Shown here: positions 32,760 to 43,811 of the stretch, piece by piece | Layout: each line of letters starts with the position of its first letter | Numbering within the stretch: position 1 is the stretch's first letter | NCBI GenBank assembly: GCA_032209605.1 | Contig: JASFXZ010000013.1 | Location: 7,029,401-7,093,400, forward strand | From: Mactromeris polynyma | Lineage: Eukaryota > Mollusca > Bivalvia > Venerida > Mactridae | Length of the DNA stretch: 64,000 nt | Direction: 5' to 3' | Position numbers and translations under genes: made by a program | Notes under the pieces: model-generated | Database searches by the model: none | What the model was told of the DNA's origin: nothing | What the model saw: the letters and a program-made list of their open reading frames with translations, nothing else

Positions 32760-34180
32760 CAAACACAAGGGTGGATTGGAAATGTCTGACATCTAATGTC
32801 AGATGTTTTATTAAATATATAAGTAGCTAAGTAAACACACTATAAAGCTGTGAAAATGATACTAAATCGTGGTCCCCCCCCCCCACCGGCATTCGAAGAA
32901 TGGTAAAGGGGCATAAAGTGGTACCCCTGTAATAAAATACAGGTCAAGTTTGATTTCAGTTACAATCTGCCAATTTTTGGAGGAAATAGGGGACTTTATT
33001 CCTAAAAAATTGGTTTTCCTATCAATATTGCTTCTTATTTATTTTTTTAGCCTTTACAAAGTAAATTTATAGTAGTATTTACCCGTTGACTGCAACAAGA
33101 ATGTTCGTTTACATTTCTCAATCTGAGTTCGCCTGCTTGTAAGTTAAAAACCCGGAAAAGTACACTTATGCGTTCGATACCAGATACCAAAAGGAGAACA
33201 AGTACCGTACGAATAATTGTGAGTAATATCGACGTCAGTCAAGAAAGTTTCAATCTTTTACGAAACGCTAAATATGGAAGTGTCCGCGTACTGGTACCGT
33301 CCGCGTTCTGCTCCGGTCTGTCTACTAGATAATCTAGGGTACTTATTCTGAACAGAAGGGTACACTATCATCTCTGCACATTATATTCGGGTCGGCAGCA
33401 CGACTTACCCAAATATACCCAAATTCTCTTCAAATATACCCAAATAGGGTATTAAGAACCATTATATTGACATATTATTATCCCAAATTGCCAACAGATT
33501 GTTAATTGAGCAATTTTGCAATAATGTTTCAATATTGAAACTGAACGTGCATTTACTCTCTTTTGATCGGTCTTAAACTCCAGCGCACTGATGAACAGAT
33601 GTATCATCTGACATGACTGCAATACCCTTAAAATTCTATGTCAGATTTTCAATTATATAATTTCTCCCATTTGTCCAAAGTGGGTGAGAGAATTTCAATT
33701 TCAGTGAGATTTTTAATGAGAAATAGATAACACAATAAAAAACCATGCTGACTATTAATTTTATTCATATTAACTGATGATTATGTTAGAAAGCGTATGG
33801 CAGACGATGTCTTCCCCTCTCATTACTGTGCATCACTTCAGATAGTATAGACGCTTAATTTGTGTGTAAAGCATTTGTAAACAAAGACTCTTCTGGGATG
33901 CACAAGTGCTTGAAAACAATTGACATTAAATTAGGAAAGACACAAAATACGCAAACAGTGAGCCAGCGCATTATTCTCTCGCATCTATGTATTTTCAATG
34001 AGGTTTAGCCGATTTTTGTGAAAGAATTGAATTTTTTTAATTACAATTATACATTAAAAAATACTTGTTGATATGTTTTTCCAGTTTTTACTATTTTCCA
34101 CAAAAAAATCCTGATTTGAGCAGGGGCCCTTTTCCCAAAAGCCACAGAAAAAACTGAGCGAGCAAATCAAATTAGTTCAG
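32760..34180. other. Intergenic stretch, no NELFB upstream exon found
   Basis: AT-rich with a poly-C run at 32874-32884. I looked specifically for the exons that should precede the NELFB exon at 34181 and found no matching translation. The last ten bases (attagttcag) form the 3' splice site for the NELFB exon. Confidence 0.55.
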
Positions 34181-34187
34181 GTATGTC

Positions 34188-34811
34188 TGTCTTGGAACCC
34201 CTTTTGCTTTCCTTTCATTTATACGTTTCGTTAAATTTCATTTCGGTATTTTTAAACCATTTCGTTTCACCCTTTCGTTAATATGTCGTCACTTAACCAC
34301 GCTCGACAGACTTCGTTAAAATCATCGTAATTTGAGTCGTTTAAAGCCCCCACAGTGTAAGTTTTCGTATTTTATCATTATTATAAACATTTTTCTATCG
34401 ATTTAAACAAGTGTTTGTACATGTCATTTCATATTAGCCGTATAATTGTTTGATTAAATTATTGGTTCGTACCCCACCCAGTTTGATCTTTACGGCTCTC
34501 GATTCGTCCTCGTTACTTTTCGTACTTAGTTGGATTCGCACCAGACTTTCGTTTTATTTACTTGTATTTACTTTTCTGGCATTCTTGATATCCTTTGTAC
34601 TTTAAAGTGTAGAATTGTACTTTCATTTTAGATACATTCCGTTGTAATATCATGCTAGTTAATAAGGACAACTCCATGAAACTCTGTTAAAACGTTTATT
34701 TGAATATTTGCTTTTTGTGTATTTTCAGCCTTTTACCACACTCACATTCATATCAGAAATAAAGCAGGTTATCTAAATGGCAAATGTCGTTGGTTTATTC
34801 GTGCCATTACA
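34188..34811 (+). repeat. 5' LTR of BEL element
   Basis: Begins TGTC and ends TACA. AATAAA at 34758-34763 lies about 50 bp before its end. A 12-codon ATG frame (MANVVGLFVPLQ) at 34776 stops just after the LTR here. Confidence 0.95.
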
Positions 34812-34856
34812 GTAAAAGGACTAGGCTTCACTTCGTTTCTTCGTCGGAAGAGGCCA

Positions 34857-37800
34857 ATGAGAAGAAGAACAATTCGGAACCTTACGCCTAAAGCGATGGA
34901 AGAATTCACCCAGCACCTGGCTAACTTCAACAAACGAATCAACCGTGAATATGAAATCATTTATGAAATCGTTCGAAGCCCAACAGACAATGAGAACTTT
35001 GAAGAAAAAGAATTGTTACTTCACCGGAAATGTGCTACATTGGACTCGGTATATCTTGAATTTAGAGATTTTCTGACTAGACAACAAACGCTTGAAGCGA
35101 ATAACGCTCTAGAAATTCTATCAAATGATTATGAGAAGATCATTTATGATGTGACACTGTTCAAGGACAAACTGAAACAATTAGGACAGACAAAACACTC
35201 CACCTATTCAAAAGCTAGATCAAACAGCTCAACATCATCGAAGGCTAGAGCAGCTGCAGCAAAAGAGAAATTGAAATTGCTGGAAGTGGAGTTTGAATTA
35301 AGGAGGAAAAAAGCAGAGATTGAAGAAAAACAAGCTATTGAAGCTGCTATTGTGGCAAGAAGAAAGGAGAACTTAGAATTAGAAATAGAATTAGTGAAAC
35401 AACGCCGCCTCACAGGTGAGGCTGAAGCTGACGTTGAAAGTGATAATTTATCAGACTTTTCAGAAAAACATTCGGTAAAAACAAAATATCTCAAACCCAC
35501 ATCTGAATCCAATGAACATCAAGACTTTGATAAATTCACCAAATTTCTGTTACGAAAGGATTTGACACTATCACGTCTCTCATGCTTCGATGACAAACCA
35601 GAAAATTATGATGTTTGGAAAAACAGTTTCAAAAGTGTGTGCCAGGAAATAGGTGTGTGCCCCTCAGAGGAAATTGACCTCCTTATCAAGTGGCTCGGTC
35701 CTGAATCTAAAAAGTATGGGGTAACAATTCGGGCATCAAATTCACATGATCTCAACGGTGCTCTTAAAAAACTGTGGAATCGTCTTGAAGAACGGTTTGG
35801 GTCTGTAGAGGGAATACATAGACACATTCTGCAAAAACTGGAAAGTGTATCGAAAATATGGCCTAAAGACTGTCATAAATTATACGACCTCTATGATGTA
35901 CTTAGTGAAGTTGAATCTCTCAAGTCTAATCCAAAGTTCAACATTGCCTTGTCGTACTTTGACTCAAGTGTGGGTATCTCTCCAATTGTCGCAAAACTCC
36001 CGTACTATCTCCAAGAACGCTGGATCACCGTCGCAAGCAACTACAAGGAGAAAAACTCTGAAACCTTCCCACCTCTCTCTGAATTCGTGAACTTTGTGAG
36101 AAAGCAAGCCAAAGTAAGAAACGATCCAAGTTTAATGCTTCAACCTGATAATACAAAAAACTATAGTCAAGATTCGAGAACAAAATCTACCAGACACACT
36201 AACCAAGTGTCCAGTAACAAAATTGCTGTGAACTATGGAGTCAGTGACAACATCCCACCAAAATCAAATGAAACGCCATGTCCCATACACAATTCAAATA
36301 CGCATACTCTTGAATCATGCAGAACATTCAAATTGAAAGACTATGATAACAGGCGCCAATTCGTGAAAGAACAAAAACTTTGCTTCAAGTGTTTCAATAC
36401 AAACCATCTCTCCAAAGACTGCTTAAATCAAGTTACATGCCAGACATGTGGAAGACGACACAACACATTAATGCACATTGAATCTTTCCAAAACTATGGC
36501 GGGGAGAAAGCCAGACAACCATGGCCTAATGTAGATGCGAAGCCTTACCCTGGCCCAAAAGTATCTTCGTCTTGTATTGATGTTTGTGGTACAACTGAGT
36601 TCCCGGGTAAATCATGTTCGAAGATTTGCCTAGTCAAGGTAAAAGATGAGAGTTCAACAAGGTCAATGTTGTGTTATGCCATTGTGGACGAACAGAGTAA
36701 CCGTTCTCTAGCCAAGCCAGTCGTATTTGAAACTCTTCGTTTACCAGCACAAGAAACAGAATATACTATAATTAGTTGTGGTGGACAAAGGCAGTCATTG
36801 GGACGAGTCGCCAATTGCAGTATTGAATCGATCGATGGACAACATGCATTCGATTTGAAGTCTGTGTTGGAATGCAAGGATATTCCCAACTCAAGAAATG
36901 AAATACCAACACCTGAGATAGCAATGGCTCACCAACATCTAGCCGACATCGCTAATGAGATACCAAGATTGAATGCAGCAGAAATTTGCCTCCTCATTGG
37001 ACGTGACGCTATAGACGTGCATCATGTCCTCGATCAGAAATTCGGGCCACGCGGCAGTCCCTATGCCCAGAAGCTCCCTTTAGGATGGGTTGTCGTCGGG
37101 GAGGTGTGCATCGGAACCCATACTGAACATGTGACGGTCACCAAAACATACTTATTGAATAATGGAAGACCAACGCTTTTTCAACCTTGCCCAAGCCAGA
37201 GAACCATTTTAGATATTGAGCCTGATCCTCTCTTTAAAAGAACTAAAGATGATGAATCCCCATCTCTTTCCATCCATGAAAAAGAGTTCTTAGAAATAAT
37301 GGAGAAGAACATTCGAAAAGAAGATGAGAAGTGGTCGGCACCACTGCCCTTCAACAAGGCAAGACAAAATCTTGAAAATAACTACGACTACGCTATGACA
37401 AGAGCAAGGTCATTCAAAGCAAATCTCGACAAAAACCCAATAAAGAAAAGTCAAGTGTTTGAGTTCATGGGGAAGTTGATCGAAAAGGGCCACGCCGAAG
37501 AAGCTCCTGAAGCACCCAAGGGCAGAGAACTCTGGTACTTACCTGTCTTTGCAGTGTATCATCCAAGGAAGCCGGACAATGTAAGATGCGTGTTTGACTC
37601 CTCAGCAGTATATAAGGGCACTTCACTCAATCAGACATTGTTACCAGGGCCTGACCTCATTAATAGTCTCCTCGGGATACTCATGCGCTTTAGAAGAATG
37701 CCTATAGCTGTAGTCGCAGACATACAGCAGATGTTTTACAGTTTTCGGGTCCACAAAGAACATAGAGACTATCTTCGCTTTCTTTGGCACAAAGACAACG

Positions 37801-40538
37801 ACGCAGACAAACCTCTCATCCAATATCGTATGACTGTGCATGTGTTCGGCAACAGTCCATCGCCCTCCATAGCAACGTACTGCCTCCATAAAACTGTAGA
37901 AACAGCAGACGAGGATGTGAAGACATTTGTTCAGGAAAACTTCTATGTAGATGACGCTCTTACCTCCCTTTCCAACCATGAAGAAGCTGTAAGCCTAATG
38001 AAAAGGACCCAGGAGTCATTAGCAAAAAGTGGCATTGTGCTGCACAAGGTCGCCTCTAACAGCCCAGAAGTAGTTTTGGCCTTTTCATCTGAACAGCTGG
38101 CCAAAGAGCTGGTAGACATTAACATTGGTCATGACGAAATGCCTACACAGAGAAGTCTAGGCCTCTTATGGGATCTCAACAACGACACATTTAGGTTTGA
38201 AGTGGCTCCAAACACAAAACCATTCACTCGGCGTGGAGTTTTATCTGTTGTGAACAGTCTCTTCGACCCTCTTGGATTCTTGGCACCAATTAGCATCCAA
38301 GGAAAGATAATACTTAGAAAATTGACCATCCACACAATCTCCTGGGACGACCCCCTGCCACAAGAGCGATTAGCTGAATGGACTGCATGGAAAGAATCTC
38401 TATCTCACCTCAAAAAAGTTTCCTTACCAAGGTGTTACTTCCATGACGTACCGATCAATGAGACCACACAAGTAGCTTTGCTTGTATTCTGTGACGCATC
38501 AGAGCTCGCCATAGCTGCAGTGGCTTACATAAGAAGTTTACCTTCAGATCAACTCAGTTTTGTGTTCGGCAAAGCAAAGGTCGCGCCAACCAGTGGTCAC
38601 ACTATCCCAAGGCTCGAACTCTGTGCCGCAGTGTTGGCAACCCAGATAGCAAGCACAGTACAAACTGAACTGAAAGCTCGAATTGAAACCATCAACTACT
38701 ACACAGACAGTAAAATCGTTTTAGGCTATATCCACAACTCATCTCGCCGCTTCGCAAAATATGTCAGCAACAGGGTAGAAATGATAAGAAGAGAAAGCTT
38801 GCCAGAACAGTGGCAATATGTATCAACACAGTCAAACCCAGCAGACATCGGTACCAGAGGCATACAAGTAGAAAAGCTCCGTCAAAGTATGTGGATCACT
38901 GGACCTCCAACGTCCGTCACTACTAAAGCTGATGCAAAACAACCACCGAACTACCCTTTGATTAACCCTGAAGAAGATAAAGAGGTGAAGAAAGAAGTCA
39001 AAACCCTGAAAAACACTGCAGAAGTAAGAAATACGCATCTCCGATCTGAGAGATTTTCCAGATTTTCATCGTGGAAGCGACTTGTGTCTGCAATTGCATT
39101 ATTAACCATGAAAGCAAGTCAATTAAAGGGCAACAAAGTCTGTACAGCAAAAGTAGACAGACTTGAGCAAGCAGAAAGACTTATTTTGTATGAATCACAG
39201 CTTGACTCGTACCAAGAAGAATATACACGTCTGACGAAAGGGAAGCCCCTCCCAAAAGACAGCAAGATTGCAAACCTGAACCCCTATATTGATAACCAAG
39301 GTCTCATGAGAGTAGGAGGAAGAATAAATGCTACTACCAGTGTAACTTCCAAACAGAAGAACCCAGTCATAGTGTCAGGCAAGCATCACATAGCCTTGCT
39401 TATCTGTAGACATTACCATGGAGAAGTCAGCCACCAAGGTCGTCATTTCACGGAAGGAGCCGTGAGAGCAGAAGGATTCTGGGTCACAGGTTCGAAACGT
39501 CTAGTGTCAACCCTCATACATAAGTGTATTCAGTGTCGAAAACTTCGGGGCAAGTTCGAAGGTCAAAAAATGGCTGACCTACCTTCTGACCGCATTGAAG
39601 AAGCTCCACCCTTCACGTATGTAGGAGTCGACATGTTCGGTCCATGGGACATTGTAACAAGAAGAACAAGAGGTGGCCAAGCCAACTCTAAGCGATGGGC
39701 CATACTCTTCACATGTTTGTGTGTTAGGGCAATACACATCGAAATCGTAGAAGACATGTCATCATCATCATTTCTGAACGCTCTTCGAAGATTTGTCTCC
39801 ATCAGAGGCAAGGTGAAACAATACCGATCAGACAGGGGTACCAATTTCGTCGGTGCTACTGAAGACGCAAACATTCAGGCCATCAACATAGAAGATAGAA
39901 GTGTTCAGATGTTCCTACAAGACTCCAGGACAACATGGTTATTCAACGCCCCCCATAGTTCGCACATGGGTGGTGCCTGGGAGCGAATGATAGGAATCAC
40001 TCGCCGTATTCTCGAAAACATGCTCCTGAAAGTGAACAATCTCACACATGAAGTTCTGGTGACCTTAATGGCAGAAGTAGCAGCAATCGTTAACTCACGC
40101 CCACTACTTCCGATCTCCTATGACAGTGAGTATCCAGAAATTCTCACTCCAGCTACCCTTCTGACACAGAAGATTGGATCAGATGTCCAACCACTCAACC
40201 CCATTGTTAAGAAGGACCTGTACAAGAGTCAATGGCAACGCGTGCAGCATCTGGCGGATGTTTTCTGGAAGCGATGGAAAAACGAATACCTACCTATGCT
40301 ACAACCACGTCAAAAGTGGCATCGTGAATCCAAAAACCTAAAAATTGGTGACATTGTGTTGGTTCGCGATTATGAAACTGGACGAATGAACTGGCCAATG
40401 GCTTGTATAACTAAGACATTCGAAAGTGATGATGGACTTGTTCGTAAAGTAGAAGTTTGTTTAGTGAAAGATGGCAAGCGCGTTTTCTACACAAGGCCAG
40501 TCGTAGAAGTTATCATGTTAATCAGTGAAGACTGTTAA
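34857..40538 (+). CDS. BEL/Pao Gag-Pol polyprotein, 1893 aa, intact
   Basis: Domains in order: an N-terminal Gag region with charged coiled coil (about 90-190), a DUF1759-type Gag domain (about 240-400), a CCHC zinc knuckle (Cys509, Cys512, Cys522), and an aspartic protease region with Asp611 in AIVDEQS (unusual for DSGS-type sites, common in Pao proteins). Reverse transcriptase follows, with Asp955 in VADIQQMF and YVDD at 1030-1033, then RNase H starting with Asp1213 in FCDAS. The integrase has an HHCC zinc site (1510-1560) and catalytic Asp1592, Asp1659 and Glu1709. The C-terminus is the DUF5641-like part with KIGDIVLVRD. The polyprotein makes and integrates the element's DNA copy from capsid-like particles. 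No stops or shifts occur in 5.7 kb. Confidence 0.95.
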   Translation: MRRRTIRNLTPKAMEEFTQHLANFNKRINREYEIIYEIVRSPTDNENFEEKELLLHRKCATLDSVYLEFRDFLTRQQTLEANNALEILSNDYEKIIYDVTLFKDKLKQLGQTKHSTYSKARSNSSTSSKARAAAAKEKLKLLEVEFELRRKKAEIEEKQAIEAAIVARRKENLELEIELVKQRRLTGEAEADVESDNLSDFSEKHSVKTKYLKPTSESNEHQDFDKFTKFLLRKDLTLSRLSCFDDKPENYDVWKNSFKSVCQEIGVCPSEEIDLLIKWLGPESKKYGVTIRASNSHDLNGALKKLWNRLEERFGSVEGIHRHILQKLESVSKIWPKDCHKLYDLYDVLSEVESLKSNPKFNIALSYFDSSVGISPIVAKLPYYLQERWITVASNYKEKNSETFPPLSEFVNFVRKQAKVRNDPSLMLQPDNTKNYSQDSRTKSTRHTNQVSSNKIAVNYGVSDNIPPKSNETPCPIHNSNTHTLESCRTFKLKDYDNRRQFVKEQKLCFKCFNTNHLSKDCLNQVTCQTCGRRHNTLMHIESFQNYGGEKARQPWPNVDAKPYPGPKVSSSCIDVCGTTEFPGKSCSKICLVKVKDESSTRSMLCYAIVDEQSNRSLAKPVVFETLRLPAQETEYTIISCGGQRQSLGRVANCSIESIDGQHAFDLKSVLECKDIPNSRNEIPTPEIAMAHQHLADIANEIPRLNAAEICLLIGRDAIDVHHVLDQKFGPRGSPYAQKLPLGWVVVGEVCIGTHTEHVTVTKTYLLNNGRPTLFQPCPSQRTILDIEPDPLFKRTKDDESPSLSIHEKEFLEIMEKNIRKEDEKWSAPLPFNKARQNLENNYDYAMTRARSFKANLDKNPIKKSQVFEFMGKLIEKGHAEEAPEAPKGRELWYLPVFAVYHPRKPDNVRCVFDSSAVYKGTSLNQTLLPGPDLINSLLGILMRFRRMPIAVVADIQQMFYSFRVHKEHRDYLRFLWHKDNDADKPLIQYRMTVHVFGNSPSPSIATYCLHKTVETADEDVKTFVQENFYVDDALTSLSNHEEAVSLMKRTQESLAKSGIVLHKVASNSPEVVLAFSSEQLAKELVDINIGHDEMPTQRSLGLLWDLNNDTFRFEVAPNTKPFTRRGVLSVVNSLFDPLGFLAPISIQGKIILRKLTIHTISWDDPLPQERLAEWTAWKESLSHLKKVSLPRCYFHDVPINETTQVALLVFCDASELAIAAVAYIRSLPSDQLSFVFGKAKVAPTSGHTIPRLELCAAVLATQIASTVQTELKARIETINYYTDSKIVLGYIHNSSRRFAKYVSNRVEMIRRESLPEQWQYVSTQSNPADIGTRGIQVEKLRQSMWITGPPTSVTTKADAKQPPNYPLINPEEDKEVKKEVKTLKNTAEVRNTHLRSERFSRFSSWKRLVSAIALLTMKASQLKGNKVCTAKVDRLEQAERLILYESQLDSYQEEYTRLTKGKPLPKDSKIANLNPYIDNQGLMRVGGRINATTSVTSKQKNPVIVSGKHHIALLICRHYHGEVSHQGRHFTEGAVRAEGFWVTGSKRLVSTLIHKCIQCRKLRGKFEGQKMADLPSDRIEEAPPFTYVGVDMFGPWDIVTRRTRGGQANSKRWAILFTCLCVRAIHIEIVEDMSSSSFLNALRRFVSIRGKVKQYRSDRGTNFVGATEDANIQAINIEDRSVQMFLQDSRTTWLFNAPHSSHMGGAWERMIGITRRILENMLLKVNNLTHEVLVTLMAEVAAIVNSRPLLPISYDSEYPEILTPATLLTQKIGSDVQPLNPIVKKDLYKSQWQRVQHLADVFWKRWKNEYLPMLQPRQKWHRESKNLKIGDIVLVRDYETGRMNWPMACITKTFESDDGLVRKVEVCLVKDGKRVFYTRPVVEVIMLISEDC

Positions 40539-41276
40539 AAGTTAAAGTGAAATGTGTTCATAGACAATGTAAATAAGAACCCATCAAGTTGTGAGACATT
40601 GACTTGCAAATGTTTGTTTTAATTCATATTATATAAGTGTTTGCCAAATTAAGATGATTGTATTTTGAAGAATCAGTGACATATTCAATAGTCTTATTTT
40701 GCTTTAAGACATAACATACTATATGTAGTTTGAAATCCATGTGTGAAGTTATTTTGGATATTCATTATTGTCAATCTATGGCAATTTATTGTCAATTTAA
40801 GTAAATTTGAAATGTACTCTTATATAGATTAGAGAAACGGTGTCAATTTTTGTTTTTACATATTTTCTAGTCAAGCTTTCAAATTTAATTGGTTTATTTC
40901 TAAACATTTTAAATCATTAAAATATCTGTATTATATTTCTGCTAGTCAAAGCTATTTAATTGTTTTCGTCACCTTTTCCAGCAAACTGTTTGTTATTGTT
41001 GATATTATTTTGTGATTAATTATTTTGATGAAACTTCAAAAATGAAGCTTTCACATATTTTATGTGCCATGACTATTCTTGAATCGAGGTTATGTATGTA
41101 TTTCTAGTTGAAAGTAGTTGATGATTTTTTGTGTACTGTTATTCACTTGAAATTGTCATCTTAAGGTAGTGCGAGTAAAGTTCATGTTTAAGGTAGTTCA
41201 ACCATGTTAATATTTTTTATTATTTTTGTAAAGTAAATTTTTGGTGATATTTTAAATCAAAATATCAGACGGGGAG
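40539..41276 (+). other. 3' untranslated region of BEL element
   Basis: 738 bp between the gag-pol stop and the 3' LTR. It is AT-rich, without an envelope-like or other open frame. Confidence 0.75.
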
Positions 41277-41900
41277 TGTCTTGGAACCCCTTTTGCTTTC
41301 CTTTCATTTATACGTTTCGTTAAATTTCATTTCGGTATTTTTAAACCATTTCGTTTCACCCTTTCGTTAATATGTCGTCACTTAACCACGCTCGACAGAC
41401 TTCGTTAAAATCATCGTAATTTGAGTCGTTTAAAGCCCCCACAGTGTAAGTTTTCGTATTTTATCATTATTATAAACATTTTTCTATCGATTTAAACAAG
41501 TGTTTGTACATGTCATTTCATATTAGCCGTATAATTGTTTGATTAAATTATTGGTTCGTACCCCACCCAGTTTGATCTTTACGGCTCTCGATTCGTCCTC
41601 GTTACTTTTCGTACTTAGTTGGATTCGCACCAGACTTTCGTTTTATTTACTTGTATTTACTTTTCTGGCATTCTTGATATCCTTTGTACTTTAAAGTGTA
41701 GAATTGTACTTTCATTTTAGATACATTCCGTTGTAATATCATGCTAGTTAATAAGGACAACTCCATGAAACTCTGTTAAAACGTTTATTTGAATATTTGC
41801 TTTTTGTGTATTTTCAGCCTTTTACCACACTCACATTCATATCAGAAATAAAGCAGGTTATCTAAATGGCAAATGTCGTTGGTTTATTCGTGCCATTACA
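41277..41900 (+). repeat. 3' LTR of BEL element
   Basis: Same 624 bp as the 5' LTR. Here the LTR's ATG (41866, MANVVGLFVPLQ) is in frame with the NELFB codons that follow. Confidence 0.95.
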
Positions 41901-42078
41901 ATGTCGACAAAGGGATAAGTTTGCTATGTGTCAGATACTTCCAAATTTGACAATATGTCAAAGTGAGAGACATTATGATGACACATTTCTACATTCACTT
42001 GTATCTTGCCTCATCTCAATGGCTGATGAATTCTCACTGGAAGAATTCTGTGAAGTGGTTTTTGATCATTTCTTCAAG
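41901..42078 (+). pseudogene. NELFB: NELFB exon a, 3' part after the BEL insertion
   Basis: Codons from 41902 read CRQRDKFAMCQ and end at FFK before a GTAAGT donor (42079). The first five bases are the BEL target duplication. The remaining seven bases of the exon stand at 34181-34187, next to a good acceptor (attagttcag). Confidence 0.85.
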
Positions 42079-42429
42079 GTAAGTTTCATTCAAACTTAAA
42101 GATGTATCTCGCTCATCTGAACATAGAATGTTTGAATTGGCGTCATCCAGTATTGTTGTTACATTGGCTAAAACATCTCTAATAAGAACCATTGTAATGT
42201 TTTACCATTTGAAAATATATGTTTTTACCATATTACTAACAAACAAAACTTGTAAAATAGCAGGGTCGTCAAGTTGGTTACTTATTCCCTATTCCCTATT
42301 CGTTACTTATTCCCTATTCCCTATTCGTTACCTATTCGTTACCTATTCCCTATTTCCTATTCGTTACCTATTCGTTACTTATTCCCTATTCCCTATTCGT
42401 TACTTATTCGTTCCCTATTCGCTTTTTCT

Positions 42430-43545
42430 ACATGGACCCTTTTAAATGATTCCTTTTCAGGTCTCTGGTGTTAAGTCTAGGTTTGTAGAGTTGAAAAAAC
42501 CTTGTTAGCGCATATGTACCAGTTTCTGTGCTCGACTGATACCCTGTTACCTATTCGTTCCCTATTCGCTTTTTCTACATTGACCCTTTTGAATGATTTC
42601 TTTTCAGGTCTCTGGTGTCGGTTCGAGGTTTGTAGAGTTGAAAACACCTTGTTAGCGCATATGTACCAGTTTCTGCGCTTGACTGATACCCTGTTTCCTA
42701 TTCGTTACTTATTCGTTCCCTATTCGCCTTTTCTACATTGCTTCTTTTAAATTATTTCTTTTCATGTCCCTGGTGTTAGCTCGAGGTTTGTAGAGTTGAA
42801 AAAACCTTGTTAGCGCATATGTACCAGTTTCTGCTCTCGACTGATACACTGTTACCTATTCGTTACCTATTCGTTCCCTATTCGCTTTTTCTACATTGAC
42901 CCTTTTGAATGATTTCTTTTCAGGTCTCTGGTGTTAGTTCTAGGTTTGTAGATATGAAAAAACCTTGTTAGAGCATATGTGCCAGTTTCTGCTCTCGACT
43001 GATACACTGTTACCTATTCGTTACCTATTCGTTCCCTATTCGCTTTTTCTACATGGACCCTTTTGAATGATTCCTTTTCAGGGTGCTGGTGTTAGTTCTA
43101 TGTTTATAGATATGAAAAAACCTTGTTAGTGCGTATGTACCAATTCTGCGCTCGACTGATACCCTGTTACCTATTCGTTACTTATTCGTTCCCTATTCGC
43201 TTTTTCTACATGGACTCTTTTGAATGATTCCTTTTCAGGTCTCTGGTGTTAGTTCTAGGTTTGTAGAGTTGAAAAAACCTTGTTAGCGCATATGTACCAT
43301 TTTCAGCGCTCGACTGATACCCTGTTACATATTCGTTACCTATTCATTCCCTATTCATTCCCTATTCGTTCCCTATTTGCTTTTTCTACATTGACCCTTT
43401 TGAATGATTTCTTTTCAGGGTGCTGGTGTTAGTTCTATGTTTATAGATATGAAAAAACCTTGTTAGTGCGTATGTACCAATTCTGCGCTCGACTGATACC
43501 CTGTTACCTATTCGTTACTTATTCGTTCCCTATTCGCTTTTTCTG
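42430..43545 (+). repeat. About 160-bp satellite array, left arm of the 11.5-kb element
   Basis: Roughly seven copies of the unit with ttcttttcaggtctctggtg, tagagttgaaaaaacctt, gcatatgtaccag, ctcgactgataccctgtta and cctattcgttac. Opposite in orientation to the array at 50880-53590. Confidence 0.92.
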
Positions 43546-43805
43546 CATGGACAGCATGTGTAGTTTTGCACCTGGGGTTTCATGCTTGGTTGTGTCCAGT
43601 AAGCGCAGAGTTATGTCCCTTGACTTAGTGTATTACCAGTGATTACACATGCTGGTGAACATTCCTGTAAAGTTTTATGACTCTGGCTCATATTCTATTG
43701 GAGATATGAGTGACACAAGATTTTGTGACGGACGGAAGGACGGACGGACAGACGGACAAGGGCAAATCTATTTGCCCCCCCCCCTTCAAAGTGGGGGCAT
43801 AAAAA
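43546..43805 (+). repeat. Dispersed repeat with (ACGG)n and poly-C
   Basis: Contains agcgcagagttatgtccctt, gacggacggaaggacggac, gggcaaatctatttgccccc and a ccccccccc run before gggggcataaaaat. I recognise it as a common bivalve dispersed repeat. Confidence 0.6.
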
Positions 43806-43811
43806 TGAAAA

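Larger units (their letters stand above)
34188..41900 (+). mobile_element. Full-length BEL/Pao LTR retrotransposon
   Basis: A 7713-bp element with two 624-bp LTRs (34188-34811 and 41277-41900). They begin TGTCTTGGAACC and end CCATTACA, and look identical by eye. The target duplication ATGTC stands at 34183-34187 and 41901-41905. A short purine tract (gacggggag) precedes the 3' LTR. One open frame codes gag-pol, with no envelope-like frame. Identical LTRs and an intact frame point to a recent insertion. It sits 7 nt inside a NELFB exon in the same orientation as the gene. Confidence 0.96.

Noticed and set aside
40539..41276. Envelope gene in the BEL element
   Set aside because: No open frame of useful length between gag-pol and the 3' LTR.
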